From contig CATOSB010000028.1 of the NCBI GenBank assembly GCA_951812305.1, positions 1 to 36,155 on the forward strand: 36,155 nt of DNA, read 5' to 3'. Position numbers and translations under genes: made by a program. The notes under the pieces were generated by a model. That model worked only from the letters and a program-made list of their open reading frames with translations. It did no database searches and was not told where the DNA came from. The stretch comes from an uncultured Paracoccaceae bacterium. Lineage in GTDB: Bacteria; Pseudomonadota; Alphaproteobacteria; Rhodobacterales; Rhodobacteraceae. This document shows positions 24,294 to 33,262 of the stretch, piece after piece (position 1 is the stretch's first letter; each line of letters opens with the position of its first letter).

Positions 24294-24725
24294 TCAATCC
24301 TCGGAATCCTTCCAAGGGTTGATGACATCGAGGCGGAACGCTTCGAAGGGGGCCGTATCGCGCGACGCGACAGGGGCCACATTGTTCGCGACCGCTATTG
24401 AGGCAATTTGCCCGTCTGCAAACCCTACAGCGATCCCCTCCTTGCGGACTTGGGCCATTCGCATTCCATAGTAGTGCGCGGCGGTAGCATCGAACGGCAA
24501 GATTCGGCCCCTGAATTGATCTTCAATGATGTGGGCAACGGTGTCTTGCAGTTCTGTCGCGCGCTTTCCATCAGGCAGACTATGCGCCCCATACATAAGC
24601 TCTGCGGCAGTGATTGACGTCAAATACAGGTTTGTCGGCTCCTGCTGGTCCAACCAATCAACGACATTCGTATTTGGCTGAGGCTTTTGGAGTTCGGAAA
24701 TTACGTTCGTGTCGAGAATGATCAT
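24294..24725 (-). CDS. PIN-domain toxin (FitB/VapC type)
   Basis: The 143-residue product is a single PIN domain: D5 in MIILDTNVISELQKP, E42 in SITAAELMYGA, D104 in GFADGQIASIA, and D123 in VASRDTAPF. WKDSED at the C-terminus follows the FitB-like DVINPW motif. Such toxins cut RNA, often tRNA or rRNA, when released from their antitoxin. Its ATG overlaps the antitoxin stop (ATGA). All catalytic acids are present, so it looks functional. Confidence 0.92.
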   Translation of the reverse strand: MIILDTNVISELQKPQPNTNVVDWLDQQEPTNLYLTSITAAELMYGAHSLPDGKRATELQDTVAHIIEDQFRGRILPFDATAAHYYGMRMAQVRKEGIAVGFADGQIASIAVANNVAPVASRDTAPFEAFRLDVINPWKDSED

Positions 24726-24961
24726 CCTAGCTCCAACGGCTGTGCAGGGGCTTTGTCTCTGACTATTTCCAATTCGTCGCCTTCGACTCCTGCGAAGCAA
24801 GCCCGCAAACGGGTGCCAAACCCGCCCTTCTTTTCTGCCACGACGGATTCGACCAATAGCGCTCTCACTTCAGCTTCGGCACTTCGGTTGTTCTTTGCAG
24901 CCCTGACTTTCAAGGCTTGATGGATTTCGTCTGGTACATTTCTGATCGACATATTTCCCAT
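24722..24961 (-). CDS. Ribbon-helix-helix antitoxin (FitA/VapB type)
   Basis: The 79-residue product starts MGNMSIRNVPDEIHQALKVR and continues AAKNNRSAEAEVRALL, a ribbon-helix-helix domain of the FitA/StbC type. The C-terminal half (FAGVEGDELEIVRDK) would wrap the toxin. It overlaps the toxin gene by ATGA. AAGGAG lies before ATG 24961; ATG 24952 is an alternative. Just upstream are four TGCTATCA boxes that probably serve as its operator. Confidence 0.9.
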   Translation of the reverse strand: MGNMSIRNVPDEIHQALKVRAAKNNRSAEAEVRALLVESVVAEKKGGFGTRLRACFAGVEGDELEIVRDKAPAQPLELG

Positions 24962-24973
24962 AGGTTCGCTCCT

Positions 24974-25036
24974 TGCTATCAGTTGGGATACTGCTATCAG
25001 ATATGGGGGTTGATAGCAAGAACTAAAGTGCTATCA
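24974..25036. promoter_or_regulatory. Four-box operator of the toxin-antitoxin operon
   Basis: TGCTATCA occurs at 24974-24981, 24992-24999 and 25029-25036, and its inverse TGATAGCA at 25011-25018. Starts are spaced 18, 19 and 18 bases, close to two helical turns, all on one face. RHH antitoxins bind such repeated half-sites to repress their own promoter. Confidence 0.7.
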
Positions 25037-25088
25037 AGCATTCTATTTGATCGAAAAATACCAATGGAGATCGATCGATCTGGACAAG

Positions 25089-25113
25089 AAAAAAAGCCCC
25101 GCCGGAGCGGGGC
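25089..25113 (-). terminator. Rho-independent terminator, minus strand
   Basis: The 7-base-pair stem GCCCCGC/GCGGGGC with loop CGGA is followed, reading leftward, by seven T. It would end transcripts coming from the truncated gene at 25231-25356. Confidence 0.75.
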
Positions 25114-25182
25114 CAGTTGGTCCTCACCACAAGGAGACTCTAACCGGTGAACAGGGCTTCCCGTCCGTCAGGAAAAGCGACG

Positions 25183-25230
25183 GCCCTGCCCACGGGCAGG
25201 GCAGGGCGCGAATGCGCCCTGCCATTGTTT
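25183..25230. terminator. Paired hairpins beside the truncated gene
   Basis: Two adjacent stems: GCCCTGCCC/GGGCAGGGC (25183-25202) and GCAGGGCGC/GCGCCCTGC (25201-25222), the second followed by CATTGTTTTT on the plus strand. They share bases at 25201-25202, so they may be alternative folds. A terminator role is likely. Confidence 0.5.
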
Positions 25231-25356
25231 TTAGGCCATACCTTCGGGCAACCATGCGTCGATATTGGCGGCTTGTTCGTCAGTAACGTTATGGGCTTTG
25301 CGCATGTCGGCATCGCCAAACAGCTTTTCCATCTTCGCGGCCTTCTCGCCCTTTTT
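25231..25356 (-). pseudogene. C-terminal remnant of an unidentified gene, cut by IS110-2
   Basis: Read leftward, about 40 codons end in TAA at 25231: KGEKAAKMEKLFGDADMRKA, then HNVTDEQAANIDAWLPEGMA. The composition is protein-like and the terminators follow directly, which supports a real gene end. I do not recognise the family. The rest was removed at the IS110-2 boundary. Confidence 0.5.
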
Positions 25357-25607
25357 GGCCTAGCTGGCCCGAAGCTGCATGTGTGGACGCCTCCTGGAAC
25401 GCAAGCAGAATCTTTAAGTGATTTTGGGAAATGCGGTCGAGTTCCTACGTGTGTCCGGCCTCTGATTGCGACGCTCTTGTTCGCGGGCCCTTATGGATAG
25501 TTCGAAGATCGGGTCCAAATCATATTTGCGGGGTTTCAACTCCACGCAGCTTCCCTGGTTTTCCCAATCCCGTCATTCTCGACTGTTCGCCCATAATCCT
25601 CCGCTAA

Positions 25608-26776
25608 TACCAACGGCTTGATCAATTGACCGTTGCCCATTCTCTGGTCGTTATTGAGGTTATGCGCTGCGGGTCATTTTCGAAGAAGTTCCAGGCGTCT
25701 GCGCATTTGTCGAGGATCTGCTCGTAGGTATCGAACACGGTGATGGCCAGCTTGTTGGAGCGCAGATAGGCCCAGACATTTTCCATCGGGTTGAGTTCGG
25801 GCGCATAGGGGGGCAGCTTCAGGAGCGTTATGTTGTCTGGCACCAAGAGCCCCTTGGCTCCGTGCCACCCCGCGCCATCTGTGACCAGGAGCGCATGAGA
25901 ACCGGGTGCGATTGTTTTTGAGACCTCGTCGAGATGCAGGCCCATCGCCTCTGTGTTAACATAAGGCAGGATCAGCCCAGCTGCGGCACCACGTGCCGGA
26001 CAGGCAGCGCCAAATACGTAGCTCCATTTGTAGCGGGTATCCCGGGGCGCACGTGGGCGGGTTCCCCGCTTCGCCCAGACACGGGTGAGTGTTCCCTGCT
26101 GGCCCACCCGTGCTTCGTCCTGGAACCATATTTCCAGTGGCTTTCCTTTCGCCCGTTCAGTCAAAATGTCGGCTACGATGCTGGCAAAGTTTTTTTTAAA
26201 TGCAGTCTGTGCCACTGGGTCGGCGTTGGGATGTTCGGGGCGGACCGACAGCCTGCGAAAGCCCAGTTGAACCAAATAACTACCTACTGTGCGTTCGTGG
26301 AGCTTGATCTCGAACTCCGCCTCAATGCGCCGGGCAAGATCGGCGCGACGCCAGCGAACCACACCATCGCGGGCCGGATCAGGGCCAGCCTCCACCCAGA
26401 CCGCAAGCTGCGCTATCTGCTCCGGCGACAATCGAGGTTTCGCGCCGCCACCCCCACGATCTGACAGCCCGTCAGGACCTTCGACATTGTATCGATGGAC
26501 CCAGTCTCGAAGGGTTTGGCGATCCATCCCGCAACTCTGGGCAGCAACCTTGCGCGACGACCCTTCAAGCACCAGAGCAATCGCCAAAAGCCGACGTGCT
26601 ACTTTGCCGTTCGACGCGCGACCGGCTAAAGCGCGCAACTCGTGCACCGTGAAATCATCGCGCAAAACCGGAACCGCGGCACCCATATCTCCCTCCCTCT
26701 CTGGACAGAAACAGTGAGTCACATACCGAACAATTTGGGAATCCAAAAAGCGAGTCAAATCATCCCGCCGTTGGTA
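25608..26776 (-). mobile_element. IS630-C, IS630-family element inside IS110-2
   Basis: The ends are TACCAACGG and CCGTTGGTA, flanked by TAA on both sides (25605-25607 and 26777-26779). The undisturbed IS110-1 has CCGCTAAGATCT at this site, which gives the empty site directly and fits a 3-base TAA duplication. Confidence 0.9.
25622..26686 (-). CDS. IS630-family transposase (copy C), single frame
   Basis: The 354-residue protein has the helix-turn-helix half (MDRQTLRDWVHRYNVEGPDG) and the DDE half (WFQDEARVG, LLVTDGAGWHG and ELNPMENVWAY). It is a relative of IS630-A, but has eight A at the position where A has seven, so it reads through as FKKNFA in one frame. GGGAGGGAG precedes ATG 26686. 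Confidence 0.94.
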   Translation of the reverse strand: MGAAVPVLRDDFTVHELRALAGRASNGKVARRLLAIALVLEGSSRKVAAQSCGMDRQTLRDWVHRYNVEGPDGLSDRGGGGAKPRLSPEQIAQLAVWVEAGPDPARDGVVRWRRADLARRIEAEFEIKLHERTVGSYLVQLGFRRLSVRPEHPNADPVAQTAFKKNFASIVADILTERAKGKPLEIWFQDEARVGQQGTLTRVWAKRGTRPRAPRDTRYKWSYVFGAACPARGAAAGLILPYVNTEAMGLHLDEVSKTIAPGSHALLVTDGAGWHGAKGLLVPDNITLLKLPPYAPELNPMENVWAYLRSNKLAITVFDTYEQILDKCADAWNFFENDPQRITSITTREWATVN

Positions 26777-26813
26777 TAAGATCTACCGCATTCCGGCTGA
26801 CAGCTGGCTTTCC

Positions 26814-27839
26814 TCAGGCCGCCAACTGAACTCGATATACATCCTCGTTTTTCATCACAGCCCAAGCCATCCGGGCCATCTTGTTTGCCAGCGCGATGGC
26901 CACCAGCAGTTTGGGTTTGCGTTTCAGCATCCGGTCGAGCCACGAACCATCGGGTGCACCACCTTTTCGTTCATTGGATTGGATGACGGACATTGCTCCA
27001 GGGATGAGTAATCTTCTGGTATCTTTCTGGCCCATCTTCGACGTTCGCCCCAGCCGGGTTTTCCCGCCTGTAGAGTTCTGTTTTGGCGTCAGGCCTGCCC
27101 AGGCGGCAAAATCCCGCCCCTTGCGAAAACTCTCACGTGGGGGTGCGAGAGATGATATTGCCATGGCGCACATGGGCCCGATTCCAGGTATGGTCATCAA
27201 CCGCTGCGCATTCTCATCCATTCGGGCCGCGGCTTCGATCCGGGATGTCAGGTCATCAATCTGCCAATCCAGAATGCTCAAGTGATCGAAGAGCCGGATG
27301 CACATATTGCGCATTATCAACGGGAGTTCGGTGGTTTCGTCGTCGATAACCATAGCTTCGAGTTTTCTGATGTGGGACGGGCCCTGAGCTGCCACAATCC
27401 CATACTCGCCTAGATGACCGCGTAGTGTATTGATGACCTGCGTGCGTTGACCGACAAACAATTCTCGCGTTTTCAATAGCATGGATCGGGATTGCTGTTC
27501 CGCCGATTTCACGGCGACAAATCTCATCCCGGCGCGCGCTGCGGCCTCCGCAATTGCTTCGGCATCAGCCATATCGTTCTTCTGTCGCTTCCTGAATGGC
27601 TTGACATATTGCGGAGGGATCAATCGAACCTCATGTCCGAGCCGTTCGATCTCGCGGCCCCAGTGATGGGAACTGGCGCAAGCCTCCATCGCAACAAGGC
27701 AACATGTTTGCGCCGACAGAAAATCCAGAACACACCCGCGCCGGATTTTGCGGCGGAATACGGTAGACCCATCTGCGGTAGCTCCATGAAACTGAAACAC
27801 ATTCTTGGCAATATCGATCCCGATTATGCTAACTTCCAT
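26814..27839 (-). CDS. IS110-family transposase (copy 2)
   Basis: The 341 residues are nearly identical to copy 1, with changes such as Ile to Thr in MGQKDTRRLLIP and Val to Met in IMRNMCIRL. All DEDD residues and the C-terminal Ser region are kept. The start is ATG 27839 by comparison with copy 1; the longer frame upstream is flanking sequence. Confidence 0.94.
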   Translation of the reverse strand: MEVSIIGIDIAKNVFQFHGATADGSTVFRRKIRRGCVLDFLSAQTCCLVAMEACASSHHWGREIERLGHEVRLIPPQYVKPFRKRQKNDMADAEAIAEAAARAGMRFVAVKSAEQQSRSMLLKTRELFVGQRTQVINTLRGHLGEYGIVAAQGPSHIRKLEAMVIDDETTELPLIMRNMCIRLFDHLSILDWQIDDLTSRIEAAARMDENAQRLMTIPGIGPMCAMAISSLAPPRESFRKGRDFAAWAGLTPKQNSTGGKTRLGRTSKMGQKDTRRLLIPGAMSVIQSNERKGGAPDGSWLDRMLKRKPKLLVAIALANKMARMAWAVMKNEDVYRVQLAA

Positions 27840-28014
27840 CTTGGACGTCTCCTCTTGTAGCTGTTTTGACACCGCCACCTTGGCACAATGCGATGCCCTT
27901 GGGGGAAGAGGCGTCCACTCCATCATATTTGGGCTTTTGAAAGAACGTACAGGGAACGAAAGGCTGATTGACGGCCAGAGCTGATGTTGGATGATGCTTG
28001 CGTCTGGAGGGGTC

Positions 28015-30903
28015 ATGATAGAGCAAGCATTTGCCTCAACGTGGGGGCTTTCATATTCGGATTTTGAGTTTCTAAACCGGTTTGGGGCGAAGTCGCGGGT
28101 CGCGATTGCATGCCAACTCCTCTTTTTTCGCCAGCATGGCCGGTTTCCTGCCACGCGCGGTGATCTTGACCCTGATGTGATCGTGTACGTTGCTGACCAG
28201 ATTGGGGCGACAGACGATCTTTCCTACTCTTTTTCCAGTGACACCGCGCGGCGGCAACGTGCGAGTATTCTGGATTTTCTCGGGTTTCGCCGGGCTTCTG
28301 ATCGTGATCGGGCCAGACTCCAGGCATGGATGATTGAACAGCTCGGTGGGCGTGACCTGAACTTGGCGGATTGGGTTGAGCGGGGCTATGCACAGGCCCG
28401 TCAAATGAACGTGTTTGTTCCTTCAGTGAAGATCATGGAGCGGCTTGCGCGCGCGGCCCGTCGGGATTTCCGCGAGGGGTATTTGACGAAGGTGGCATCG
28501 CGGTTATCGACCGAGAGGGTTACGCAGTTAGAATGGACGCTGTCTGAGCCCTTGGCGACAACGGGGTTTCAGCGTCTGAAGGATGATGTCGGTGCTGCAA
28601 CGCTAGACAGCGTACTGCTGACGGCGCAAAAGGTGTCCTTTGTCGCGGCGCTCAATCTTCCATTGGATATTCTTGGTGATGTCGAACGCGGTTGGGTGAT
28701 GCGTATTGCATGTCAGGTAGAAGGCGAAACCGCCTCGGAAATGCGTCGCCATGCGCCCGAGAAGCGCTTCGGGCTTCTTGCGGTCTACCTGATGCATCGC
28801 CGCTCTCAGCTGATTGACGGCCTCATTGACCTGCTTTTGGAGGTGGTTCATCGCCTGGGAACACGGTCACGCCGAAAGGTCATTCAGGGCATCGCGGCAG
28901 ATATAGGCGCGGTTCATGGCAAGGAGCGTTTGCTTGTCGAGATTGCCATGGCCGCGCTGGATCATCCCGAGGGTCGGATTGAAGACGTTATCTTCCCTAT
29001 CGCTGGGGCGGCTAAACTCCGGGCAGTCATTGACGAACATCGCGCCAAGGGTACCTTGGACACGCGCATCCAACAGACCATGCGCAACTCATATGCCAGC
29101 CACTACCGCCGCATGCTGCCACCGTTGCTCCGGGCTTTGCGATTTCGCTCGAACAATGCAATGTGGCATCCGATATTGACCGCCTTGGTTCTGATTGTCC
29201 GGTTTGCGGAAGCCGGTCGCCGGGTTGTTTCTGAAAATGATATTCCAGCAGGGATCATTCCCGGAAAATGGCGCAGCGCAGTCATTGATGAGAATGGTCG
29301 GGTCAATGTTGTGTCCTTCGAGCTCTGTGTGCTGACACAGCTTCGCGAACGCATCCGCGCCAAAGAGATATGGATCGAAGGTGCGGACCGCTACCGCAAC
29401 CCGGATGATGACCTGCCGGGAGATTTCGACACGCGTCGAGATTCCTACTACGCTGATCTGGGGCTATCGCAGGATGCAAGAGGCTTTGTCGCGGGCGTGA
29501 AAGCCGAGCTGGAGAAGGAACTGCGGCTGTTGAACGCCACCTTGCCTGACAATGATAAGGTGCGCTTGCGGCGGGGTGGGGAGAACCGGATTTCCATTAC
29601 GCCCTTTGCGCCAGCCCCAGAGCCGCCTGGTTTGGCCACGCTGAAAAGCGAGGTTGCCCGGGCGTGGCCGATGACCGGGCTTTTGGATGTTCTCAAAGAA
29701 ACAGCACTCGATACTGGGTTTTTGAGCGGCTTTCAGACCTCGGCCAGTCGGGAGGCTCTGCCGCCTGCCGTGCGAGATCAACGCCTGTTGCTCTGCCTTT
29801 ACGGCTTGGGAACCAACGCGGGCCTGAAACGCGTGGCCGCTGGTTCACCCGATGTCAGTTATGACGAACTTCTGCACATTCGCAGACGGTATATTGACCC
29901 GGCTTCCTTAAAGGCGGCTTGCGCGCAGGTTGCCAATGCAACGCTTGCAATTCGCGAACCGGAAATCTGGGGCACGCCGGGCACAACATGTGCTGGGGAT
30001 TCCACCAAGTTCGGGGCCTGGGATCGCAATCTGATGACGGAGTGGCATGCGCGCTATGGCGGGCGCGGCGTCATGATTTATTGGCATGTAGAGCGTCAGG
30101 CGACCTGCATTTATTCTCAGCTGAAGCGTTGTTCGTCCTCTGAGGTAGCCGCAATGATTGAGGGTGTCTTACGGCATTGCACGGACATGGAAATCCAACG
30201 GCAGTATGTGGACAGCCACGGCCAAAGCGCAGTTGGCTTTGCTTTCTGCCATCTTCTGGGCTTTGAGCTTGCGCCGCGCCTCAAGGCAATTGCGCGGCAG
30301 AAACTCGCCCTCCCTAGTGCGGGTATGCGAGGGCAACTGCCCAATCTCCTTCCGATCCTGTCGGGCGTGGTCGATTGGGGCGAGATCGAACGCCAGTATG
30401 ACGAGATGGTCAAATACGCAGCGGCCATGCAGCACGGGACGGCTGATCCCGAGGCCATCCTTCGCCGGTTCGCCCGATCCGATGTGATGCACCCCACCTA
30501 CAAGGCGCTGGCGGAGCTTGGTCGCGCCATAAAGACGATTTTTCTGTGCCGCTATCTGCGCTCAGAGGCCTTCCGTCGGGAAATTCATGAGGGATTGAAC
30601 GTCGTCGAGAACTGGAACAGCGCCAACAGCTTCGTGTTCTTTGGCAAGGGCGGTGAAATTGCCACCAATCGTGTGCGGGATCAGGAGACCGCTGCTCACG
30701 CGTTGCACTTGCTACAATCGTCACTGGTCTACGTGAACACGCGGATGGTGCAGTCCGTCCTGCGCAACCCCGATGTGGCCGCCCGCTTGTCCCCTGAGGA
30801 TTATCGCGGCCTGTCCCCGCTCATCTACCTACACATCAACCCTTATGGCCGCTTCGAGGTCGATCTGGATAAGCGGATCGATTTCGGGCTCTTGGCCGCG
30901 TAA
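28015..30903 (+). CDS. tnpA: Tn3-family transposase (TnpA)
   Basis: The 962-residue protein has the N-terminal DUF4158 region (SYSDFEFLNRFGAKSRVAIA, then RFPATRGDLDPDVIVYVADQ) and the C-terminal Tn3 DDE domain. The latter has D662 (TCAGDSTKFGAWD), D733 (QYVDSHGQSAVGFAF) and the acidic helix of RDQETAAHALHLLQSSLVYV. GGAGGGG before ATG 28015 sets the start. Length is normal and there is no frameshift. I found no resolvase gene and no 38-base Tn3 inverted repeats nearby; the left side is cut by IS110-2 and the right by the IS66-D nest, so the transposon is probably stranded. Confidence 0.95.
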   Translation: MIEQAFASTWGLSYSDFEFLNRFGAKSRVAIACQLLFFRQHGRFPATRGDLDPDVIVYVADQIGATDDLSYSFSSDTARRQRASILDFLGFRRASDRDRARLQAWMIEQLGGRDLNLADWVERGYAQARQMNVFVPSVKIMERLARAARRDFREGYLTKVASRLSTERVTQLEWTLSEPLATTGFQRLKDDVGAATLDSVLLTAQKVSFVAALNLPLDILGDVERGWVMRIACQVEGETASEMRRHAPEKRFGLLAVYLMHRRSQLIDGLIDLLLEVVHRLGTRSRRKVIQGIAADIGAVHGKERLLVEIAMAALDHPEGRIEDVIFPIAGAAKLRAVIDEHRAKGTLDTRIQQTMRNSYASHYRRMLPPLLRALRFRSNNAMWHPILTALVLIVRFAEAGRRVVSENDIPAGIIPGKWRSAVIDENGRVNVVSFELCVLTQLRERIRAKEIWIEGADRYRNPDDDLPGDFDTRRDSYYADLGLSQDARGFVAGVKAELEKELRLLNATLPDNDKVRLRRGGENRISITPFAPAPEPPGLATLKSEVARAWPMTGLLDVLKETALDTGFLSGFQTSASREALPPAVRDQRLLLCLYGLGTNAGLKRVAAGSPDVSYDELLHIRRRYIDPASLKAACAQVANATLAIREPEIWGTPGTTCAGDSTKFGAWDRNLMTEWHARYGGRGVMIYWHVERQATCIYSQLKRCSSSEVAAMIEGVLRHCTDMEIQRQYVDSHGQSAVGFAFCHLLGFELAPRLKAIARQKLALPSAGMRGQLPNLLPILSGVVDWGEIERQYDEMVKYAAAMQHGTADPEAILRRFARSDVMHPTYKALAELGRAIKTIFLCRYLRSEAFRREIHEGLNVVENWNSANSFVFFGKGGEIATNRVRDQETAAHALHLLQSSLVYVNTRMVQSVLRNPDVAARLSPEDYRGLSPLIYLHINPYGRFEVDLDKRIDFGLLAA

Positions 30904-30914
30904 TTGGAGTCCGT

Positions 30915-30996
30915 ATGTCCTCTCAACTACTCGCAGAATGTATGGAGCAATTCGGTCTCCATGGTTTTGAACCGGAATTCCAATCGTATTTTTTGC
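30915..30996 (+). CDS. Truncated gene behind the Tn3 transposase, cut by IS66-D
   Basis: Twelve bases after the tnpA stop, GGAG precedes an ATG, and about 27 codons follow (SSQLLAECMEQFGLHGFEPE) before the IS66-D end. The ribosome site and spacing suggest a gene co-transcribed with tnpA. The fragment is too short to identify. Confidence 0.45.
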
Positions 30997-31157
30997 GTAA
31001 CTCCCAAGCACCCCCCCACGTTTGAGTGTTATTGTCAGTTTTATGGTGAGTCGAATTTGCCATTTTGCGCGTGTTTTTTTTCTTTCTTACCCCGATTCTG
31101 GATAAGACGTTGGCGTCACCAGTGCACTACTCGACAGAATTTTTTCGTAGTTTTTTG

Positions 31158-32758
31158 GTAACTCCCAAGCACCCCCCACGTTTGAGTGTTATTGTCAGTT
31201 TTATGGTGAGTCGAATTTGCCATTTTGCGCGTGTTTTTTTTCTTTCTTGTCTGAATTCTGTGGCGCCGGGTTGATTTCTCTGAATCAGTGGTGGGATGGA
31301 TCAGGTTGCCGCCCTTGAACAACTTCTCGCCACGGCTCTGCGTCGGATCGCTGAGCTTGAAGCTGCGTTGGCGAGCATGGCGGAAGAGATCACGGACCTG
31401 CGCCGACAGTTGGCCAAGAACAGCAGCAATAGCAGCAAGCCCCCTTCAAGTGATGGCCTGAAGAAGCCAGCCCCGCGCAGCCTGCGTGGCAAATCCGGAA
31501 AGAAAAGTGGCGGCCAAGTTGGCCACCGGGGCGACACCCTGCGCCAGACGTCAACACCCGACTTTGTCGAACGGCATGAGGCGACGCATTGCAGCGCCTG
31601 TCAGAGCGCCCTGACGGCGGAGATGGTGAAAGGGATCGAGAAGCGTCAGGTGTTCGACTTGCCTGCGCCACGCCTGGAGGTCACCGAGCATCAGGCGGCG
31701 GTTTATTGTTGCGACCATTGTCGAGCCACGACGACGGCTGGCTTTCCCGATGGCGTGGCCGCGCATGTGCAATATGGCACGCGCATGCGGGCAGTGGCGG
31801 TCTATTGCAATGTTCAGCAGCTGATACCCGAGGATCGGGTCTGCCAGCTTATGCGCGACCTGTTTGGGGCCACCAGCTTGTGCGCGGCCAGCGTGACCAA
31901 CTGGACGCGCGGCGCGGCAAATAAGATGGGTGTCGTGGTTGAACACATTCTCGCCCGGCTTGCCGAAGGCGGCGTTCGGCATCTGGACGAGACCGGACTT
32001 CGTGTTGCCGGCAAGCTGCACTGGCTGCACACGATCTGCGATACCGCCTTCACCCATTACCGCATCAGCGCCAAACGCGGTGCTGTTCCAACCTTCCTGA
32101 CCGGCGGGACGATCATTCATGATCACTGGAAACCCTACTACGCCCATATGAGCGGAGTGGACGCCCACGCCCTCTGCGGGGCGCATCACTTGCGCGAACT
32201 CAAGGCCATCGAAGAGATCGAAAAAGAGCCTTGGGCGACGGAGATGAGCGCAGTGCTTCATAGCGCCAATCAGCTCAGATGCGCGGCTCAGGATCAAGGC
32301 GAGACCGAACTCCCGGAACTGGTTCGCCAGGGTATAGTCACCAGATACATGGCGATCCTCGCCAAGGGGCTCGCCTTCCACGAACGCCAGCCCCCGCTGG
32401 CCAAAAGCCCCGGCACCCGCGGCCGAAAAGCCAGGCGGCCAGGCCACAACCTGCTCCTCCGCCTGCGTGACTACCGCGATGACGTTTTGCGATTCATCGC
32501 CGACTTCGCGGTCCCATTCACAAACAATCAGGCCGAACAGGACCTGCGCATGATGAAGCTGCGCATGAAAATCTCGGGCACCTTCCGCACCCTCGAGGGC
32601 GCGCGGGTCTTCGCCGACATCAGGTCCGTCATCTCGACGGCCAGAAAACACCGGTTCAACATCCTGGAAATCCTGACCCTGTCACCACCTCAGATCATCG
32701 CACGGCTCTGACGGAACAAAACCCCGCAACCCTATCGGACAGGGTGCTTGGGAGTTAC
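31158..32758 (+). mobile_element. IS66-C, complete IS66-family element inside IS982-2
   Basis: Length 1601 bases, standard ends, 8-base duplication GTTTTTTG at 31150-31157 and 32759-32766. It struck the 3' end of the passenger gene of IS982-2. Confidence 0.95.
31296..32711 (+). CDS. IS66-family transposase (copy C)
   Basis: 471 residues, with every domain of copy A intact. The translated sequence is the same as copy D. It is the innermost layer of the nest, hence the youngest of the three insertions there. Confidence 0.95.
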   Translation: MDQVAALEQLLATALRRIAELEAALASMAEEITDLRRQLAKNSSNSSKPPSSDGLKKPAPRSLRGKSGKKSGGQVGHRGDTLRQTSTPDFVERHEATHCSACQSALTAEMVKGIEKRQVFDLPAPRLEVTEHQAAVYCCDHCRATTTAGFPDGVAAHVQYGTRMRAVAVYCNVQQLIPEDRVCQLMRDLFGATSLCAASVTNWTRGAANKMGVVVEHILARLAEGGVRHLDETGLRVAGKLHWLHTICDTAFTHYRISAKRGAVPTFLTGGTIIHDHWKPYYAHMSGVDAHALCGAHHLRELKAIEEIEKEPWATEMSAVLHSANQLRCAAQDQGETELPELVRQGIVTRYMAILAKGLAFHERQPPLAKSPGTRGRKARRPGHNLLLRLRDYRDDVLRFIADFAVPFTNNQAEQDLRMMKLRMKISGTFRTLEGARVFADIRSVISTARKHRFNILEILTLSPPQIIARL

Positions 32759-33176
32759 GTTTTTTGATTCGTTTTTTACGATACTCGTTGACCCTTTTTC
32801 GCAGAGGGTTGCGATGAGGGATTTCCACCATTGTTATGGAAATGATCCTCGGTTCTCTCAAAGCCTCATTTGGCTCCAGTTCAACGGCAATTCCGCCAAA
32901 CTCTCCAAGAAATAGAACATTTGAAACGGTTTCGTGATCCGCTTTGAATGTATCAGGGTCATTTTTCCGTACGTGTTTCGGGATGATCACCTGAAAGGGA
33001 GTGGCGGCCATCAGATCGAGCACAAGTGTCATGGTTCTTTTAGGGAGCGCAGCCAGTTCATTGAGCTTATCCGTGAGGGCGTAGAGACGGTTGGGGTCCT
33101 CTTCCATCATGTCGAACATGAGGTCCCGGATCTTCTCATAAGCGAGATCTTCGTTGATTGGGAAGTTGTTCTCCAT
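32682..33176 (-). pseudogene. IS982-2 passenger gene, 3' end replaced by IS66-C sequence
   Basis: From ATG 33176 the frame equals the passenger gene of IS982-1 (Leu for Phe at one position) up to KKRIKK. It then runs into the IS66-C end and stops at 32682 after about 30 foreign residues. The native tail of about seven residues (LRKNSVE) lies stranded on the far side of IS66-C. The product is a chimera that keeps most of the native length. Confidence 0.75.
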
Positions 33177-33262
33177 GGCGCGCACCTTTTGCCCCGTGTT
33201 GACCAGCCTGAATGCCCCCGTGATTAGTATGGGGTGAGAGGGGTTTCCAGGTACGTTGCCCC

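Larger units (their letters stand above)
25357..27852 (-). mobile_element. IS110-2, IS110/IS1111-family element interrupted by IS630-C
   Basis: It matches IS110-1 from end to end with only scattered base changes. IS630-C is inserted in its non-coding end, the part that would encode a bridge RNA. The transposase gene is intact. Confidence 0.88.

Noticed and set aside
24974..25036. Possible short CRISPR-like array from the repeated TGCTATCA boxes
   Set aside because: Units are only 8 bases, in mixed orientation, with 10-base spacers and no cas genes; an operator fits better.
26814..28154. Extended 446-codon form of the IS110-2 transposase
   Set aside because: Copy 1 shows the gene starts at MEVSIIGIDIAKN; the extra N-terminal residues are flanking sequence outside the element.
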